Under the pieces are notes generated by a model, which saw only the letters and a list, made by a program, of their open reading frames with translations, was not told the DNA's origin and made no database searches. A stretch of 7,192 nt of DNA from an uncultured Prevotella sp. (GTDB taxonomy: Bacteria; Bacteroidota; Bacteroidia; Bacteroidales; Bacteroidaceae), in assembly GCA_945827565.1 (NCBI GenBank), contig CALZNR010000065.1, positions 1 to 7,192 of the forward strand. The letters are read 5' to 3'. The first letter of the stretch is position 1, and every line of letters begins with the position of its first letter. Positions 1 through 5,993 of the stretch are shown piece by piece. A program made the position numbers and the translations under genes.

Positions 1-10
1 CAAAAGACCG

Positions 11-18
11 CAAAGGTA
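11..18 (-). promoter_or_regulatory. possible divergent -7 box (TACCTTTG on the minus strand)
   Basis: The plus strand reads CAAAGGTA, which is TACCTTTG on the minus strand and matches the Bacteroidota -7 consensus TAnnTTTG at every fixed position. It would drive a gene leaving the window to the left, divergent from ilvC. No convincing TTTG -33 element lies 19-21 bp upstream on that strand, and the gene it would serve is not visible, so this is a weak call. Confidence 0.3.
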
Positions 19-75
19 ATTCAAAAAAAGAATTGTAATTGATAGAACCTACCTTAAAAAAATATGAAAGTAAAT

Positions 76-106
76 TTTGCTGTTTCATTATAATTTGTTA
101 CATTTG
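76..106 (+). promoter_or_regulatory. Bacteroides-type promoter for ilvC
   Basis: TTTG at 76-79 (-33 element) and TACATTTG at 99-106 (-7 element, consensus TAnnTTTG) are separated by 19 bp, within the 19-21 bp spacing known for the primary sigma factor of Bacteroides. The orientation is toward ilvC. Transcription would begin at about 112-114, giving a leader of roughly 128 nt before the ilvC start codon. Both elements are exact matches, so this is the best-supported promoter in the window. Confidence 0.75.
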
Positions 107-112
107 CACTGC

Positions 113-240
113 AAAAAAGAAATAGTTAACGCCTTAGTCCTTCTCTCGTGCAGGGAAGGGATGGATGGATGAAAGCGCTTTCGTGAAAGCACCGTCGGTT
201 CATGGGGATGATTATACAACATTTTAAACAAAAAGCAATT
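113..240 (+). promoter_or_regulatory. structured 5' leader of ilvC
   Basis: This is the predicted untranslated leader. Hairpin 1 pairs 139-146 with 152-159 (8 pairs, one of them G-U) around a 5-nt loop. Hairpin 2 pairs GCTTT at 177-181 with AAAGC at 186-190 around CGTG. The segment at 171-176 repeats the 185-190 sequence and could compete for the same partner at 177-182, so two mutually exclusive folds are possible. No U-tract follows either hairpin, so this is not a classical terminator-type attenuator. No T-box or known riboswitch pattern was recognised. A regulatory role is only inferred from length and folding. Confidence 0.35.
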
Positions 241-1290
241 ATGGCAGAAATGAATTTTGGTGGCGTAATAGAGACAGTTGTCACCAGTAAAGAGTTTTCA
301 TTGGAAAAGGCACATGAAGTGCTGAAAAACGAAACAATCGCAGTGATTGGCTATGGTATTCAAGGTCCTGGTCAGGCATGTAATCTGCGTGACAACGGTT
401 TCAATGTGATTGTTGGTCAACGTGCAGGCAAAACCTATGACAAGGCTGTAGCTGATGGATGGGTGCCAGGGAAGACTCTTTTCTCTATTGAAGAAGCTGC
501 AGAAAAAGGTACAATCATCTGTATGCTCCTCTCAGATGCAGGACAGATACAGGCATGGCCCACTATCAAGAAATATCTCACCCCTGGCAAGACCTTGTAC
601 TATTCACATGGATTTGCCATCAATTGGAGTGATCGTACAGGCGTAGTTCCTCCCAGCGATATTGACGTGATTATGGTTGCTCCCAAAGGTTCTGGAACAA
701 GTTTGCGTACCATGTTCTGTGAGGGTCGTGGCTTGAACTGCTCATACGCCGTATATCAGGATGCAAGTGGCAAGGCAGAAGAAAAGACCATTGCCTTTGG
801 TATCGGTATCGGTGCAGGATACATGTTCAAAACTACCTTCCAGCGTGAGGCTACCAGCGACCTTACTGGTGAGCGTGGTTCTTTGATGGGTGCCATTGAA
901 GGCTTGCTTGAAGCTCAGTATGAAGTGCTCCGTGAAAATGGACATTCACCCTCTGAAGCATTCAATGAAACCGTTGAAGAGTTGACCCAAAGCTTGATGC
1001 CTCTCTTTGCACAGAAGGGTATGGACTGGATGTACGCCAACTGCTCTACTACAGCTCAGCGCGGTGCTTTGGATTGGGCTCCTCGTTTCCGTGAGGCCAT
1101 CAAACCTGTGATGCAGTGGCTGTATTATTCAGTGAAGACTGGCAACGAAGCACAGATTTCTATTGACAGCAACTCCAAGCCCGACTATCGTGATGGTTTG
1201 AATAAAGAGTTGGAGGCAATGAGAAACATGGAAATGTGGCGTGCTGCAGAGACTGTTCGCAAATTGCGTCCCGAAAACAGTGAAGACTAA
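241..1290 (+). CDS. ilvC: ketol-acid reductoisomerase (acetohydroxyacid isomeroreductase)
   Basis: IlvC converts 2-acetolactate or 2-aceto-2-hydroxybutyrate into the dihydroxy acids of valine/leucine and isoleucine synthesis, using Mg2+ and a reduced nicotinamide cofactor in the cytoplasm. The 349-residue product is a short-form (class I) enzyme. It has an N-terminal Rossmann domain with GYGIQG at 37-42, a catalytic-region histidine H123 in SHGF, and a C-terminal knotted domain. The acidic metal ligands are D207 and E211 (DLTGE) and E243 and E247 (NETVEE); the substrate-site serine region is CSTTA at 268-272. The start at 241 was chosen because family members begin with MA(E/Q)xNFGG; an in-frame ATG at 202 would add 13 unconserved residues. 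An A-rich stretch replaces a Shine-Dalgarno site. The gene has its own promoter and terminator, with no other ilv gene beside it in view. The cofactor-specificity loop at about 59-69 seems one residue shorter than the usual pattern. Confidence 0.97.
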   Translation: MAEMNFGGVIETVVTSKEFSLEKAHEVLKNETIAVIGYGIQGPGQACNLRDNGFNVIVGQRAGKTYDKAVADGWVPGKTLFSIEEAAEKGTIICMLLSDAGQIQAWPTIKKYLTPGKTLYYSHGFAINWSDRTGVVPPSDIDVIMVAPKGSGTSLRTMFCEGRGLNCSYAVYQDASGKAEEKTIAFGIGIGAGYMFKTTFQREATSDLTGERGSLMGAIEGLLEAQYEVLRENGHSPSEAFNETVEELTQSLMPLFAQKGMDWMYANCSTTAQRGALDWAPRFREAIKPVMQWLYYSVKTGNEAQISIDSNSKPDYRDGLNKELEAMRNMEMWRAAETVRKLRPENSED

Positions 1291-1343
1291 TTATTTTTGA
1301 AACTCCGTTAAACATATAAGGTGTTTTTGGAAGTTAATTAAAT

Positions 1344-1410
1344 AATCCCCATCCCTCCTCTGATCTTGAAATTCTGTGGAAATTGAAGAAAAGAAGGGGT
1401 GGGGATTTTT
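1344..1410 (+). terminator. rho-independent terminator after ilvC
   Basis: The arm AATCCCCATCCCT (1344-1356) pairs with AGGGGTGGGGATT (1395-1407) over 13 positions, with a single U-G pair (1352/1399). A T-run follows at 1406-1410. The 38-nt loop is unusually long. It lies 53 nt past the ilvC stop codon and on the correct strand, so it should end the ilvC transcript and separate it from the HIT gene. Confidence 0.8.
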
Positions 1411-1441
1411 CACATTAAGAATTTAGATCTGACTTGTAATA

Positions 1442-1487
1442 AAACGCAGAACAATGCGTTTACCAAAAGAGACAGTATTTACCAAAA
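1442..1487 (+). repeat. inverted and direct short repeats upstream of the HIT gene
   Basis: AAACGCA (1442-1448) and TGCGTTT (1455-1461) form a 7-bp inverted repeat around GAACAA. Overlapping it, TTTACCAAAA occurs twice, at 1459-1468 and 1478-1487, with a 19-bp period. These lie in the 93-bp gap between the ilvC terminator and the HIT start codon, where a promoter is expected, but I see no good -33/-7 pair there. The repeats could be an operator or leader structure, or chance in A-rich sequence. Confidence 0.3.
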
Positions 1488-1503
1488 CAAAAAACTATAG
1501 ACT

Positions 1504-1929
1504 ATGAAAAGCGATCCTAAAGAATGTTTGTATTGTCAGAATAATGACACACTTCACAGTTTGATGATAGAAGTAGCACAACTGAGTGTTTCAAGAGTTT
1601 TTATCTTTAAGGAGCAGACCTATAAAGGGCGCTGTCTGGTGGCATACAAGGACCATGTGGATGACTTGAACCTGCTGAGTGATGAAGATAGGAATGCTTT
1701 TATGGCAGATGTGGCAAAGGTGACAAGAGCCATGCAGAAGGTGTTCAATCCTGCAAAAATCAATTATGGTGCATATTCAGACACATTGGAGCATTTGCAC
1801 TTTCATCTCATACCCAAATATGTAGGCGGCCCTGATTTTGGAGGTGTTTTCAGAATGAATCCCAAAGAGGTATATCTGACTGACGAAGAGTATCAAGCCA
1901 TGAAGGAACAGTTGCTGGCTGCCCTTTGA
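1504..1929 (+). CDS. HIT-family protein (histidine-triad nucleotide-binding/hydrolase)
   Basis: The 141-residue product has the histidine-triad signature H97-L-H99-F-H101 followed by LIPKY. HIT proteins bind nucleotides and cleave phosphoester or phosphoramidate bonds, with the middle histidine (H99 here) acting as nucleophile. Substrates in the family include AMP-amides and dinucleoside polyphosphates; which one applies here cannot be read from sequence. C8 and C11 form a CxxC that, with a downstream histidine such as H51 and one of the triad region, probably binds zinc, as in many bacterial HIT proteins. The usual KDHVDDLNLLSDED segment (49-62) precedes the helix before the triad. Length is normal for the family and the protein looks cytosolic. 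The start is the only reasonable ATG, preceded by A-rich sequence. It is transcribed alone, converging on recQ. A fully specific name is not warranted. Confidence 0.9.
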   Translation: MKSDPKECLYCQNNDTLHSLMIEVAQLSVSRVFIFKEQTYKGRCLVAYKDHVDDLNLLSDEDRNAFMADVAKVTRAMQKVFNPAKINYGAYSDTLEHLHFHLIPKYVGGPDFGGVFRMNPKEVYLTDEEYQAMKEQLLAAL

Positions 1930-1982
1930 TGGTACTCATGTAGAAATTTTGAAAAATCTGTGGCATACCCATGCCTCTTGGA

Positions 1983-2030
1983 TTTAGCCCAAATCTTTCA
2001 TCAAAGTTATAATGAAAGATTTGGGCTAAA
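1983..2030. terminator. perfect 19-bp inverted repeat between converging genes; likely bidirectional terminator
   Basis: TTTAGCCCAAATCTTTCAT (1983-2001) is repeated as its exact reverse complement at 2012-2030, around a 10-nt loop (2002-2011). It lies 53 nt after the HIT stop and 20 nt after the recQ stop on the opposite strand, where a shared terminator is expected. It would fold equally well in both transcripts. Neither side carries a proper U-tract, so termination may be inefficient or the hairpin may instead protect 3' ends. A similar left arm recurs at 5841-5862, suggesting membership of a dispersed repeat family. Confidence 0.6.
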
Positions 2031-2050
2031 ATGTACATACCGTGGAACGC

Positions 2051-3931
2051 TTATTGTGTTATGCAGTTGTCTTTCTGGTATAGAGTGCCTTCTTCCATCA
2101 TCATCTGCAAGGCTTTATCCACAATATCTGAAGGCATCCTTATTTGATTGAGCGACTGGATGGGAATTTGTCCCTTATCCTTCAACAGTGCAGTAATAGC
2201 CTCCTTTGCCTCTCTTATCTGTTTTTTCTTGATGGTTCTGCATGTGTCGCAGATACCGCAGGACTTCGTCTTTGATTCTCCAAAATAGTAGAGAAGCAAA
2301 CGGCTCCTACATGTTGTAGTGTTGTTGGCGTAGCGGATAATGTCTTTGATACGTTCTGAATAAGCCTTCTTCCTGTCATCATACACTTCCTTGCCAATAG
2401 TGATGTGCTCACTTTCTTCTCTGTTTTGTGTATAACGGATATAGGGTATGTTTTTGGCGGGTATATAGTGCAGTATTCGTTTCTTGTCAAGCACTTGTAG
2501 GGTGAGGTATATTTGTTGGCGTGTCAGTCCTGTACTCTCACTCAATAAGGATAGTTCGATGTCAACATAATCAGAGAACAGTCCACTGTAGCAGCGAAGA
2601 AGAGCAACAAACACCTTTTCTTCCTGTGCAGAAGTTTCATTAAGCATGTACAGTTGATCTCTTGTGAGCAAGAACTGTACGCGGTCATTGCACATTCCCT
2701 CTTCAATATATTCTATATAGCCTGCACGTGTCAGTATATGAAGCGCAGAAGTGAGCTGTATAGGAAAATGATGAAAGAAAACGCAGAATTTGCCCATGTC
2801 AAACTCGTGTGTCTCATTGTAGCCAGAGCCTACAGCTACCTGATAGAAGCAAGCAAGGTCTTCATAGACTTTACGAATATACGACTTTTCAGGAAAGTTA
2901 TCCTGTATCCTTTTGATGAGTTTTGTGTCATCAGAGCTGTTGTAAAGCAAAATAGCATATGAGGGAAGTCCGTCTCTACCTCCACGTCCTGCTTCCTGAA
3001 AGTAATTCTCAATACAATCGGGACAATCAACATGTATGACGGTTCTTACGTCTGGCTTATCAATCCCCATGCCAAAAGCATTGGTGGCAACCATGACACG
3101 ATATTCATCGTTGAGCCATTGTTTTTGACGCTTGTCTTTCTCTGAATCTTCCAAACCTGCATGATAGTAGGTGGCTTTGATGCCTTGTTCGTTGAGTATT
3201 TGTGCAATCTCCTTGGCACGCATCCTGCTTCTTACATAGACAATGCTGCAACCCTTGGTGCATTGCAGAATATGTGTCATTTCACCATATTTATCGTGGA
3301 CATGCCGTATGCAATATGCCAGATTCTTGCGCTCAAAACTCATCTTGAAAACTTTTTCCTGCCGGAAAAGGAGCTTCTGCTGAATGTCTTTCACAACTAA
3401 AGGTGTGGCAGTGGCTGTAAGTGCAAGGATGGGCTTGTTTGGCAATAGAGCTCTGATATCAGCGATTTTAAGGTATGCAGGGCGAAAATCGTACCCCCAT
3501 TGACTGATACAGTGAGCTTCATCTACGGTGATAAAACTGACTGTGATGTGTGATAGCTTTTTTCGGAAAAGCTCAGAGGTCAGTCGTTCGGGAGAAATAT
3601 ATAGAATCTTGACCGCACCAAAGATGGCATTCTCAAGCACAGTGATTATTTCTTCCCTGTTAAGCCCAGAATGAACGGCTGCTGCCTTGATGCCTCTACG
3701 TTTAAGGTTTATCACTTGGTCTTTCATTAAAGCAACCAAAGGCGTGATAACAACGCAAGTGCCTTGCATCATCATTGCTGGAACCTGAAAAGTGATGCTC
3801 TTACCTCCACCAGTAGGCATCAAACCGAGGGTGTCTTTCCCGTCAAGGATACTCTTGATAATGTCTTCTTGAACACCCCGAAAGCAATTGTACCCCCAAT
3901 ATTGTTTTAGAATCTCTAACGCCTCATTCAT
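2051..3931 (-). CDS. recQ: ATP-dependent DNA helicase, RecQ family (short Bacteroidota type)
   Basis: The 626-residue SF2 helicase should unwind DNA 3'-5' in recombination and fork repair. Motifs in order are the Q-motif region (W12-G-Y, F17-R, Q21), Walker A MPTGGGKS (38-45), DEAH (137-140) with the aromatic-rich loop QWGYDFRPAY (144-153), TATAT (172-176), motif V FGMGIDKPDVR (286-296) and motif VI QEAGRGGRDG (312-321). The zinc cysteines C541, C558, C561 and C564 keep the spacing of classical RecQ. About 220 residues, not about 50, separate motif VI from the zinc site; this stretch contains two winged-helix-like segments (about 390-412 and 455-500). Only about 60 residues follow the zinc site, ending in another helix-turn-helix-like piece, so a full C-terminal RQC winged helix and an HRDC domain are absent. 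I recall this order from short Bacteroidota RecQ proteins. The start overlaps the end of recJ by 8 nt. Confidence 0.93.
   Translation of the reverse strand: MNEALEILKQYWGYNCFRGVQEDIIKSILDGKDTLGLMPTGGGKSITFQVPAMMMQGTCVVITPLVALMKDQVINLKRRGIKAAAVHSGLNREEIITVLENAIFGAVKILYISPERLTSELFRKKLSHITVSFITVDEAHCISQWGYDFRPAYLKIADIRALLPNKPILALTATATPLVVKDIQQKLLFRQEKVFKMSFERKNLAYCIRHVHDKYGEMTHILQCTKGCSIVYVRSRMRAKEIAQILNEQGIKATYYHAGLEDSEKDKRQKQWLNDEYRVMVATNAFGMGIDKPDVRTVIHVDCPDCIENYFQEAGRGGRDGLPSYAILLYNSSDDTKLIKRIQDNFPEKSYIRKVYEDLACFYQVAVGSGYNETHEFDMGKFCVFFHHFPIQLTSALHILTRAGYIEYIEEGMCNDRVQFLLTRDQLYMLNETSAQEEKVFVALLRCYSGLFSDYVDIELSLLSESTGLTRQQIYLTLQVLDKKRILHYIPAKNIPYIRYTQNREESEHITIGKEVYDDRKKAYSERIKDIIRYANNTTTCRSRLLLYYFGESKTKSCGICDTCRTIKKKQIREAKEAITALLKDKGQIPIQSLNQIRMPSDIVDKALQMMMEEGTLYQKDNCITQ
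3924..3931 (-). promoter_or_regulatory. recJ/recQ stop-start overlap (ATGAATGA)
   Basis: On the minus strand the recQ ATG (3931-3929) lies upstream of the recJ TGA (3926-3924) in a different frame, giving the 8-nt overlap ATGAATGA. Ribosomes finishing recJ can reinitiate on recQ at once, so translational coupling is likely and both genes must share a transcript. No separate Shine-Dalgarno site is seen for recQ. Confidence 0.8.
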
Positions 3932-5651
3932 CGTTCATAGAGGGTTTGATATCTTCTATCTGTAGCTGAACCTCACCTCTTTTGTAAATATTTTCTTCAA
4001 TCGTATATACAATATTGAAGGAACGTTTGCTTTTGATGTATCGCGCAGCATCACTTTGGCCGAAGGCAATGCCGTTCATCACATTGCTTGATTTGGAGTC
4101 AACCAACTCCAGTTTGATGTGTTCCTGCTGGCGGCCTACCACCTTACTTGTGCCATAGTCAAATACATTCTCTGTGCAGAAGAGAGGTTTGGGATTATCT
4201 GGACCGTGCGGTGCAAACTTCTTCAAGTCTGCATGCATGCGCTTGGTGATATCTTTGAAGTCAATAATACTCTCAATGTCTAAGATGGGGTGTATCTGTT
4301 CGGTGGTAATATGTTCAGAAACATATTGCTGGAATCTCTCCTTGAACAGTGGAATGTTTTCTACTTTCATAGACAATCCTGCGGCGTAGGTATGACCTCC
4401 GAAATTTTCAAGTAAGTCTCTGCATGTCTTGATGGCTTCGTAAATGTCAAATCCAGCAACACTACGTGCAGAACCTGTAGCAATACCGTCGATGATAGTC
4501 AGTACAACAGTAGGACGGAAATAAATTTCCGTGAGGCGCGACGCCACAATACCAATCACTCCTTTTTTCCAGTCTTTGTCATACAACACAATGGAAGATT
4601 GGTGACTTTGTTCTTCAAGGCGTTCCACAATATGGTTTGCCTCTTCTGTCATCTGCTTGTCTATGTCTTTGCGTTGTTCGTTGTATTCGTTGATGTGCCC
4701 CGCAGCAAGCAAAGCCTTCTTAAAATCTTTCTCAACCAGCAAATCCACAGCCTCCTTGCCATTCTGCATCCTTCCTGAAGCATTGATGCGTGGCCCTATC
4801 TTGAACACGATGTCACTCATGGTCAGCTCGCGGTTGGCAAGATTGCATATCTCTATGATTGCCTTGAGACCTACAGATGGGCTTTGATTGAGTTGCTTCA
4901 GTCCATGGAATGCCAATATTCTGTTTTCGCCCATGACGGGCACAATATCAGAGGCAATACTTACGGCACATAAATCAAGCAGTGGGATAAGACGGGAAAA
5001 CGTAATGCCATTGTTCTTCGCAAATGCTTGCATGAACTTGAATCCAACACCGCAACCAGACAAATCGTGAAATGGATAAGTAGTGTCTTTACGTTTGGGG
5101 TTGAGAATGGCTACGGCATCGGGCATCTCCTCATCTGGCACATGATGATCGCATATAATGAAGTCAATACCGTTGGCTTTGGCATAGGCAATCTCTTCAA
5201 TCGCTTTTATACCGCAATCCAGCACAATGATAAGCTTCACGTTTGTTTCCTTGGCATAGTCAATGCCTTTCTTGCTTATTCCGTAACCCTCTTCATAGCG
5301 GTCGGGTATATAATAATCAATGTTGGAGTAGAACTGTTGCAGGAATTTATAAACCAAAGCCACGGCAGTGCATCCATCAACATCATAGTCTCCATAAACC
5401 ATGATTCGTTCTTTTCTGCCCATTGCATCATTGAGTCGGTCAACGGCAATATCCATATCGTTCATCAGAAATGGGTCGATGAGCTCATTGAGCATAGGTC
5501 GAAAGAAACGCTTGGCAGAGGATTCCGTTTTTATACCTCTTCTAATCAGCAGTTGTGCCATAGTGGCACTCATGCCTATCTTTTCACCCAATTCCTTTGC
5601 TGCTTGTACCTGTTCTGGTGTCGGGGTGTTATATCTCCATTTGTTGTGCAT
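3924..5651 (-). CDS. recJ: single-stranded-DNA-specific exonuclease RecJ
   Basis: RecJ degrades single-stranded DNA 5'-3' with Mn2+/Mg2+ and works with RecQ in the RecF pathway of gap repair and in mismatch and base-excision repair. The 575-residue protein shows DHH-superfamily motifs: YGDYDVDG (86-93; D88, D90, D92), LDCG (D145), D168-H169-H170, the D235 motif in ASDIVP, and GPRINASGRM (286-295). The DHHA1 domain has VIGIVASRL (365-373), GSARS (393-397) and FGGHTYAAG (417-425). The C-terminal part (about 440-575) fits the usual OB-fold DNA-binding region. Length is normal. The ATG at 5651 was preferred because relatives start just before the KWxYxxPTPEQ segment; a GTG at 5687 would add 12 unconserved residues. 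It is the first gene of a recJ-recQ operon. Confidence 0.95.
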   Translation of the reverse strand: MHNKWRYNTPTPEQVQAAKELGEKIGMSATMAQLLIRRGIKTESSAKRFFRPMLNELIDPFLMNDMDIAVDRLNDAMGRKERIMVYGDYDVDGCTAVALVYKFLQQFYSNIDYYIPDRYEEGYGISKKGIDYAKETNVKLIIVLDCGIKAIEEIAYAKANGIDFIICDHHVPDEEMPDAVAILNPKRKDTTYPFHDLSGCGVGFKFMQAFAKNNGITFSRLIPLLDLCAVSIASDIVPVMGENRILAFHGLKQLNQSPSVGLKAIIEICNLANRELTMSDIVFKIGPRINASGRMQNGKEAVDLLVEKDFKKALLAAGHINEYNEQRKDIDKQMTEEANHIVERLEEQSHQSSIVLYDKDWKKGVIGIVASRLTEIYFRPTVVLTIIDGIATGSARSVAGFDIYEAIKTCRDLLENFGGHTYAAGLSMKVENIPLFKERFQQYVSEHITTEQIHPILDIESIIDFKDITKRMHADLKKFAPHGPDNPKPLFCTENVFDYGTSKVVGRQQEHIKLELVDSKSSNVMNGIAFGQSDAARYIKSKRSFNIVYTIEENIYKRGEVQLQIEDIKPSMNDE

Positions 5652-5785
5652 CCTTGTCTCAAACGAAATATATTGCTCACGCACCACCTATATATTGGCA
5701 CGTGATGTTGATAATCAATAGAAATGAATCCTGTTTTCGGATTGTGTTTTGTTGGCTAATAAACAATATTGTCCATTATTCCGTG

Positions 5786-5793
5786 TAAAGGTA
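5786..5793 (-). promoter_or_regulatory. weak -7-like box for recJ-recQ
   Basis: The minus strand reads TACCTTTA here, matching TAnnTTTG at five of the six fixed positions. Transcription would start near 5779 and give a leader of roughly 127 nt before the recJ ATG. No TTTG is found 19-21 bp upstream, so the call is weak, but it is the best candidate in the gap for a promoter of the recJ-recQ operon. Confidence 0.3.
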
Positions 5794-5840
5794 CAAAAAA
5801 TAAGCCATATATTATGAAGGAAAGACTAACTTTTAGAGTT

Positions 5841-5862
5841 TTTAACCCAAATCTTTTATCAT
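5841..5862. repeat. diverged half-copy of the 1983-2030 palindrome
   Basis: This 22-bp segment matches the left arm of the 1983-2030 palindrome and its first loop bases (1983-2004) at 19 of 22 positions, including the core CCCAAATCTTT. The complementary right arm is missing, so it cannot form the same hairpin. It is either a degenerate copy of a dispersed intergenic repeat or a retained single site for a DNA-binding protein. Confidence 0.45.
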
Positions 5863-5889
5863 CATGTCAATGGCTGATTTTGTATAATA

Positions 5890-5934
5890 GAAGAGGACTG
5901 CACCATAACACTGAGTTATGATACAGCCCTCTTC
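5890..5934 (-). terminator. 20-bp hairpin, fully paired only in minus-strand RNA
   Basis: The arms 5890-5909 and 5915-5934 enclose a 5-nt loop. In plus-strand RNA 17 of 20 positions pair and three are A-C mismatches (5897/5927, 5901/5923, 5903/5921). In minus-strand RNA those three become U-G pairs, giving an unbroken 20-bp stem. It lies about 60 nt beyond the stop of the minus-strand peptidase gene and is followed on that strand by UAUUAUA rather than a clean U-tract. It probably terminates the peptidase transcript or stabilises its 3' end. A small palindromic repeat element is the alternative. Confidence 0.5.
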
Positions 5935-5956
5935 GTCTTTTGTATGCTTGCATGCT

Positions 5957-5986
5957 GCATGTTTCTCCCGGAAAAGGAGAACATGC
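5957..5986 (-). terminator. 11-bp bulged hairpin just after the peptidase stop
   Basis: 5957-5968 pairs with 5976-5986 over 11 base pairs with one bulged base in the T-run at 5962-5964 and a 7-nt loop (5969-5975). It begins 7 nt past the peptidase stop codon on the minus strand. No U-tract follows, so on its own it is a weak terminator; with the 5890-5934 hairpin it forms a tandem 3'-end structure. Confidence 0.4.
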
Positions 5987-5993
5987 TCATTGG

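Larger units (their letters stand above)
5652..5993. other. gene-free region between recJ and the peptidase gene
   Basis: These 342 bp contain no credible coding sequence on either strand. Reading leftward from the peptidase stop, they hold two hairpins (5957-5986 and 5890-5934), a half-copy of the 1983-2030 repeat (5841-5862), a -7-like box for recJ (5786-5793) and a leader of about 127 nt before recJ. Both flanking genes run on the minus strand, so this stretch is 3' region of the peptidase gene plus 5' region of recJ. Confidence 0.7.

Noticed and set aside
171..182. Palindrome GAAAGCGCTTTC considered as a repressor operator.
   Set aside because: It lies about 60 nt downstream of the predicted transcription start and is better explained as part of the leader fold with the repeated GAAAGC at 185-190.
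165..227. Possible 20-residue leader peptide upstream of ilvC, starting at the ATG at 165 and ending at the TAA at 225.
   Set aside because: It contains only two valines and no leucine or isoleucine, has no run of regulatory codons, and no attenuator terminator follows, so it is not supported as a leader peptide.
202..240. In-frame 13-residue N-terminal extension of IlvC from the ATG at 202.
   Set aside because: Family members start at the equivalent of residue 14, and this stretch looks like leader sequence with A-rich DNA just before the ATG at 241.
742..945. Open frame of 67 codons on the minus strand opposite ilvC.
   Set aside because: It is antisense to the catalytic region of a highly conserved gene, with no recognisable domain.
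1983..2030. Inverted repeat considered as an insertion-sequence terminus or CRISPR unit.
   Set aside because: There is no transposase, target duplication or array of regularly spaced repeats; the two arms form a single hairpin between converging genes.
3161..3400. Open frame of 79 codons on the plus strand opposite recQ.
   Set aside because: It is antisense to the RecQ helicase core and has no independent support.
5652..5687. Twelve-residue N-terminal extension of RecJ from a GTG at 5687.
   Set aside because: The added residues are not expected in the family, and the ATG at 5651 sits directly before the conserved N-terminus.
5028..5705. Open frame of 225 codons on the plus strand opposite recJ.
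   Set aside because: It lies antisense to the conserved RecJ DHH motifs, resembles no known protein and has no start context; it is a shadow of recJ codon usage.
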